Shown here: one piece after another, positions 61,320 to 64,000 of the stretch
Numbering within the stretch: position 1 is the first letter of the stretch
Layout of the letters: each line of letters starts with the position of its first letter
Program-made: the position numbers and the translations under genes
The notes under the pieces: generated by a model
Databases searched by the model: none
Told to the model about the DNA's origin: nothing
Seen by the model: only the letters and a program-made list of their open reading frames with translations
From: Companilactobacillus formosensis
GTDB lineage: Bacteria > Bacillota > Bacilli > Lactobacillales > Lactobacillaceae
Length of the DNA: 64,000 nucleotides
Direction: 5' to 3'
Assembly (NCBI RefSeq): GCF_005405305.1
Contig: NZ_BJDU01000006.1
Coordinates: 62,001 to 126,000 of the forward strand

Positions 61320-62219
61320 ATGGATATTAATATTTTTATCGAACGTAGAAAAGAATTAAAAATGTCACAAGTTAAGCTCTGTCAAGGGATTTGTACACAA
61401 TCAACGCTCAGTAAATTTGAAAATAATGGTCGAGTACCGTCCTTAGCAATTCTCAATAAATTATGCGAACGACTTGGATTGTCAGTGGATGATCTTTACA
61501 AAAATTCGAGTGCATCAACTACTCATATGCGGACAGTTTTGAATCGTATTGAAAGCGATTTAATGATGGAAGACTATGCCAAGGTTTCCGAGTCTTTAAA
61601 GGACTTAAATGTCGAGGATGTTAATAATAATGAATTAAAAATGCAATTTTATTACCAAAAGGGATTATTCATAACTTTGACAAATGGTAAATTTGAAGAG
61701 CTTTTTTACAATTTTTCACAGATTTTAGATAATTTGGACGAAGAACATCGGACGATTTATTCTTACTTATCATATGTAGGAATGGGAATTTTTTATTCAC
61801 GTATCAACAAAATGGAACAAGCCGAATTTTATTTTGACAAAGTTTTGGATTATATTAATGTGCACAAGGATCAAACTTTCCAAAAAAGTGGCTTAAATGT
61901 ATACTTGCGCATTCTGACAATTGTCTTCTATACGGCTGATTTTTTGATTGTCAAAAATGATTTCGAGACTAGTTTGGAATTGGTTAAACGTGGAATCAAG
62001 TTGTGTTCTGAACAGCATATTACTTACTATTTACCAAGATTGAAATTGTTAGAAGCTAAAATTGCAATTGATAAAAATCAACCAGCAGCGGATGTCAAAG
62101 ATTTATTAACGGATGCGATGGCTTTTGCTAAAATTAATCATAACGAAGTAGTGGAATTAAGAATCAACGCTTTGCGCAAACAATATCAAGATATGAAGGG
62201 TAATGACAATCATGAGTAA
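61320..62219 (+). CDS. XRE-family regulator with TPR domain (Rgg/PlcR-like)
   Basis: The 299-residue protein has an N-terminal XRE helix-turn-helix (ERRKELKMSQVKLCQGICTQSTLSKFENN) and a long helical TPR-like domain (about residues 75-299), for example DLMMEDYAKVSESLKDLN and KMEQAEFYFDKVLDY. This architecture is shared by Rgg/PlcR/ComR regulators that bind short peptides, but no pheromone gene is adjacent. ATG 61320 is behind GAGGAAAT. The 3' end overlaps the deacylase gene by 8 bp. Ligand and targets are unknown. Confidence 0.85.
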   Translation: MDINIFIERRKELKMSQVKLCQGICTQSTLSKFENNGRVPSLAILNKLCERLGLSVDDLYKNSSASTTHMRTVLNRIESDLMMEDYAKVSESLKDLNVEDVNNNELKMQFYYQKGLFITLTNGKFEELFYNFSQILDNLDEEHRTIYSYLSYVGMGIFYSRINKMEQAEFYFDKVLDYINVHKDQTFQKSGLNVYLRILTIVFYTADFLIVKNDFETSLELVKRGIKLCSEQHITYYLPRLKLLEAKIAIDKNQPAADVKDLLTDAMAFAKINHNEVVELRINALRKQYQDMKGNDNHE

Positions 62220-62718
62220 GGGTTCAGAACAAGCTTATAAAGATTTGGCAGAAAAACTCAATCAGATAGATATTAAATATAAAGTGGTTGACCATCCAGC
62301 AGCCGAAACAACTGAGCAAGCTGATAATTATATTGCCGGATTAGAAGGCGTTAGAACTAAGACAATGTTTTTGAAAGATAAGAAGAAGCATTTCTACTTA
62401 GTGATCATGGATGATAAAAAACGCATGGATTTCAAGAATTTTCAAGAGCTTACAGGAACAAAACGTATTTCAATGGCACATGATCACGATATTGAAGAGC
62501 AACTCGGTCTGGAGGCAGGAATCGTTTCACCATTTGGCATTATGAATAATACAGCTCACAATATAAAGTTGTATTTTGATAAAGAAATGTTAGATAGTGA
62601 AGAGATTCTGACATTCCATCCGAACGTCAATACGCACACGATTTTCTTAACTGCTAGTGACTTGATGAAGTTTATTGATGCTTGTGGTTTTGAGTATGAA
62701 ATTTTAAATTTAGATTAA
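62212..62718 (+). CDS. YbaK/ProX-family aminoacyl-tRNA deacylase
   Basis: The 168-residue protein has the INS/YbaK fold: YKVVDHPAAETTEQADNYI, GVRTKTMFLKDKKKHFYLVIMDDKKRMD with the catalytic Lys region, and EAGIVSPFGIMNN with the GxxSPFG motif. It resembles PrdX/ProX proteins that hydrolyse mischarged Ala- or Cys-tRNA(Pro). ATG 62212 is 9 nt behind AAGGGT, with the ATG three codons upstream as the alternative. It overlaps the XRE-TPR gene. The combination is likely co-transcription without functional link. Confidence 0.86.
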   Translation: MSKGSEQAYKDLAEKLNQIDIKYKVVDHPAAETTEQADNYIAGLEGVRTKTMFLKDKKKHFYLVIMDDKKRMDFKNFQELTGTKRISMAHDHDIEEQLGLEAGIVSPFGIMNNTAHNIKLYFDKEMLDSEEILTFHPNVNTHTIFLTASDLMKFIDACGFEYEILNLD

Positions 62719-62752
62719 AAAACGTTCATTTGTTAATTGAACGTTTTTTTAG
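62719..62752 (+). terminator. Terminator of the deacylase gene
   Basis: AAAAAACGTTCA with TGAACGTTTTTT around a 9-nt loop, then T run. Confidence 0.88.
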
Positions 62753-62799
62753 TTTTTTCATATTATAATGTTGTTATCGAAAATATTTGGAGGATCACA

Positions 62800-63591
62800 A
62801 TGGCAACACTTGAAGTAAAAGATTTACACGTTGAAGTGGAAGACGAAGAGACTAAGAATAAAAAAGAGATCCTCAAAGGCGTCAACTTGATGATGAATAC
62901 TGGTGAGATTCATGCCATTATGGGACCTAATGGTACAGGAAAATCAACGTTATCGCAGACTATTATGGGTCAAAAAAACTATCACGTTACTAAAGGCGAT
63001 ATTCTCTTGAATGGTGAAAGTATTTTGGACATGCCAGTCGATCAGCGTGCTCGAAAAGGATTGTTTTTGGCGATGCAATATCCCGCTGAAATCCAAGGGG
63101 TTACTAACGCTGAATTTTTGAGAGCGGCGATTAATGCTAGACGTCCGGCAGATGACAAAATTTCTGTGATGGATTTTTTGAAAGAGCTTGATAAAAATTT
63201 GGAACTGTTAGATATGAGTCAAGCTATGACAGAGCGTTACTTAAACGAAGGGTTTTCTGGTGGTGAAAAGAAGCGCAATGAAATTTTACAATTGCTGATG
63301 ATCAAACCCAGTTTTGCCTTATTAGATGAAATCGACTCAGGGCTTGATATCGATGCTTTAAAAGTTGTTTCAAAGGGTGTTAATTCAATGCGAGGAGACA
63401 ATTTCGGTGCTTTGATCATTACACATTATCAAAGACTTTTGAATTACATCAAACCAGACGTGGTCCACGTAATGATGGACGGAAGAATTGTCGAAACTGG
63501 TTCAGCCGAATTAGCGCAGAAACTAGAAGATGAAGGTTATGCAGGTTTGCGCGATGAACTAGGAATCAAAGCTAATCTAGTCGACGATTAA
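62800..63591 (+). CDS. sufC: Fe-S cluster assembly ATPase SufC
   Basis: The 263-residue ABC ATPase has Walker A MGPNGTGKSTLSQTI, the SufC segment GLFLAMQYPAEIQGVTNAEFLR, signature FSGGEKKRNEILQLL and Walker B FALLDEIDSGLD. It powers the SufBCD scaffold that builds iron-sulfur clusters in the cytoplasm. ATG 62800 lies behind TTTGGAGG; a TATAAT box at 62764-62769 may be its -10. sufD follows after 9 bp, so this is the first gene of a suf operon that continues beyond the window. Confidence 0.95.
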   Translation: MATLEVKDLHVEVEDEETKNKKEILKGVNLMMNTGEIHAIMGPNGTGKSTLSQTIMGQKNYHVTKGDILLNGESILDMPVDQRARKGLFLAMQYPAEIQGVTNAEFLRAAINARRPADDKISVMDFLKELDKNLELLDMSQAMTERYLNEGFSGGEKKRNEILQLLMIKPSFALLDEIDSGLDIDALKVVSKGVNSMRGDNFGALIITHYQRLLNYIKPDVVHVMMDGRIVETGSAELAQKLEDEGYAGLRDELGIKANLVDD

Positions 63592-63600
63592 GGGGATATT

Positions 63601-64000
63601 ATGACATTAGAAAATCTGACAATTAATGAACCAGATTGGTTCGTTCAAAAAAGACTGACGGCATTAGATTTGATTGATGAATTGCCATTGCCAACAATAC
63701 AGCGTTTTGACTTTCATAATTGGCAACTGACGCCATCGACTGAGACGATTATTAAGACAAATGTAGTGCCACGAGATGATTATATTTTAATGGATTTGTT
63801 TGAGGCTCTAAATGAATATCCTGATTTAGTTCAGAAGTATTTGTACACCGTAATCAAAGTAAATGAAAACAAGTTGTCGGCTTATCATGCGGCATATGTA
63901 AATCATGGCGTTTTTTTATACGTCCACAAAAATACTGTTATTGAAAAGCCAATCGAATTAGAGTTCCAACAAGATTCCAGTCAGCCATTTGTTTCTCACG
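63601..64000 (+). CDS. sufD: Fe-S cluster assembly protein SufD (3' partial)
   Basis: The frame from ATG 63601 (MTLENLTINEPDWFVQKR) is open to the right edge, giving 133 residues of a protein normally about 420 long. WFVQKRLTALDLIDELPLP, DLFEALNEYPDLVQKYLYT and AYHAAYVNHGVFLYVHKN match the N-terminal part of SufD and lead into its beta-helix core. AAGGGGATATT lies before the ATG. It works with SufB and SufC in cluster assembly. Only the order sufC-sufD is visible. Confidence 0.88.
   Translation, partial: MTLENLTINEPDWFVQKRLTALDLIDELPLPTIQRFDFHNWQLTPSTETIIKTNVVPRDDYILMDLFEALNEYPDLVQKYLYTVIKVNENKLSAYHAAYVNHGVFLYVHKNTVIEKPIELEFQQDSSQPFVSH

Overview
The window looks like chromosomal DNA of a low-G+C Gram-positive bacterium, most likely a member of Lactobacillaceae (my best guess is the Companilactobacillus / L. 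alimentarius-farciminis group). The reasons are the AT-rich sequence, strong AGGAGG-type ribosome binding sites with many TTG/GTG starts, PepC, ElaA, DUF1129/DUF975/DUF951 proteins, the order rsmG-parA-parB-DUF951-ychF, and a MurE whose substrate motif is not the diaminopimelate type next to an aspartate/glutamate racemase. I see no rRNA, tRNA, prophage, insertion sequence or CRISPR array. rsmG-parAB and a near-consensus parS site suggest that the window lies fairly close to the replication origin. Genus and origin proximity are inferences.

Layout. 1-8.8 kb: 3' part of a GH95 fucosidase, a GRP-type sugar transporter, a type II NADH dehydrogenase, a TetR regulator with a cation/proton antiporter, a GT2 glycosyltransferase, and a large coiled-coil protein of unknown function. 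8.9-20 kb: first acetate kinase, a MenA-type prenyltransferase divergent from a polyprenyl diphosphate synthase, the complete cydABDC operon (cytochrome bd and its assembly ABC exporter), a membrane-anchored XRE regulator, and a membrane protein with a long Asn/Gln-rich tail. 20-30 kb: ThiD-type kinase, MerR/TipAS regulator, DUF975 protein, ProC, an ECF S-component, second acetate kinase, GatD, PepC, an EAL-only protein, an orphan CopY-like repressor and two GNAT acetyltransferases. 30-35 kb: rsmG-parA-parB-DUF951-ychF-DUF1129. 35-36.6 kb: an ArsR-rhodanese regulator, a DsbA/FrnE-like oxidoreductase and a 40-residue Cys-pair protein, tied together by duplicated promoter/operator sequences. 37-46 kb: two-component system, D,D-carboxypeptidase, MurE and Asp/Glu racemase, parS, a Ser/Thr/Gln-rich lipoprotein, a Mn/Zn-type ABC transporter and GtrA. 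46-54 kb: CcpA-controlled fructokinase, YefM/YoeB module, MurJ/YtgP-like flippase, MazG-like hydrolase, guaB and a RelB-like/MazF-like module. 53.5-64 kb: two amino-acid permeases, MalY/PatB-type C-S lyase, AEC transporter, succinate-semialdehyde-type dehydrogenase, nitroreductase, XRE-TPR regulator, YbaK-type deacylase, sufC and the start of sufD.

How the genes work together. NDH-2, the prenyltransferase/prenyl synthase pair and CydABDC would form a minimal NADH-quinone-bd oxidase chain that probably depends on an external quinone precursor and external heme. The envelope genes at 37-42 kb (two-component system, carboxypeptidase, MurE, racemase) look like peptidoglycan maturation with a probable Lys-D-Asp type peptide. 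Beyond the genes, the features most worth attention are an over-represented palindrome CGTTATAACG (six exact copies), a family of composite inverted-repeat intergenic elements (about 34.8, 43.0 and 50.3 kb), the ArsR-rhodanese regulon, and several nested hairpin/promoter arrangements.
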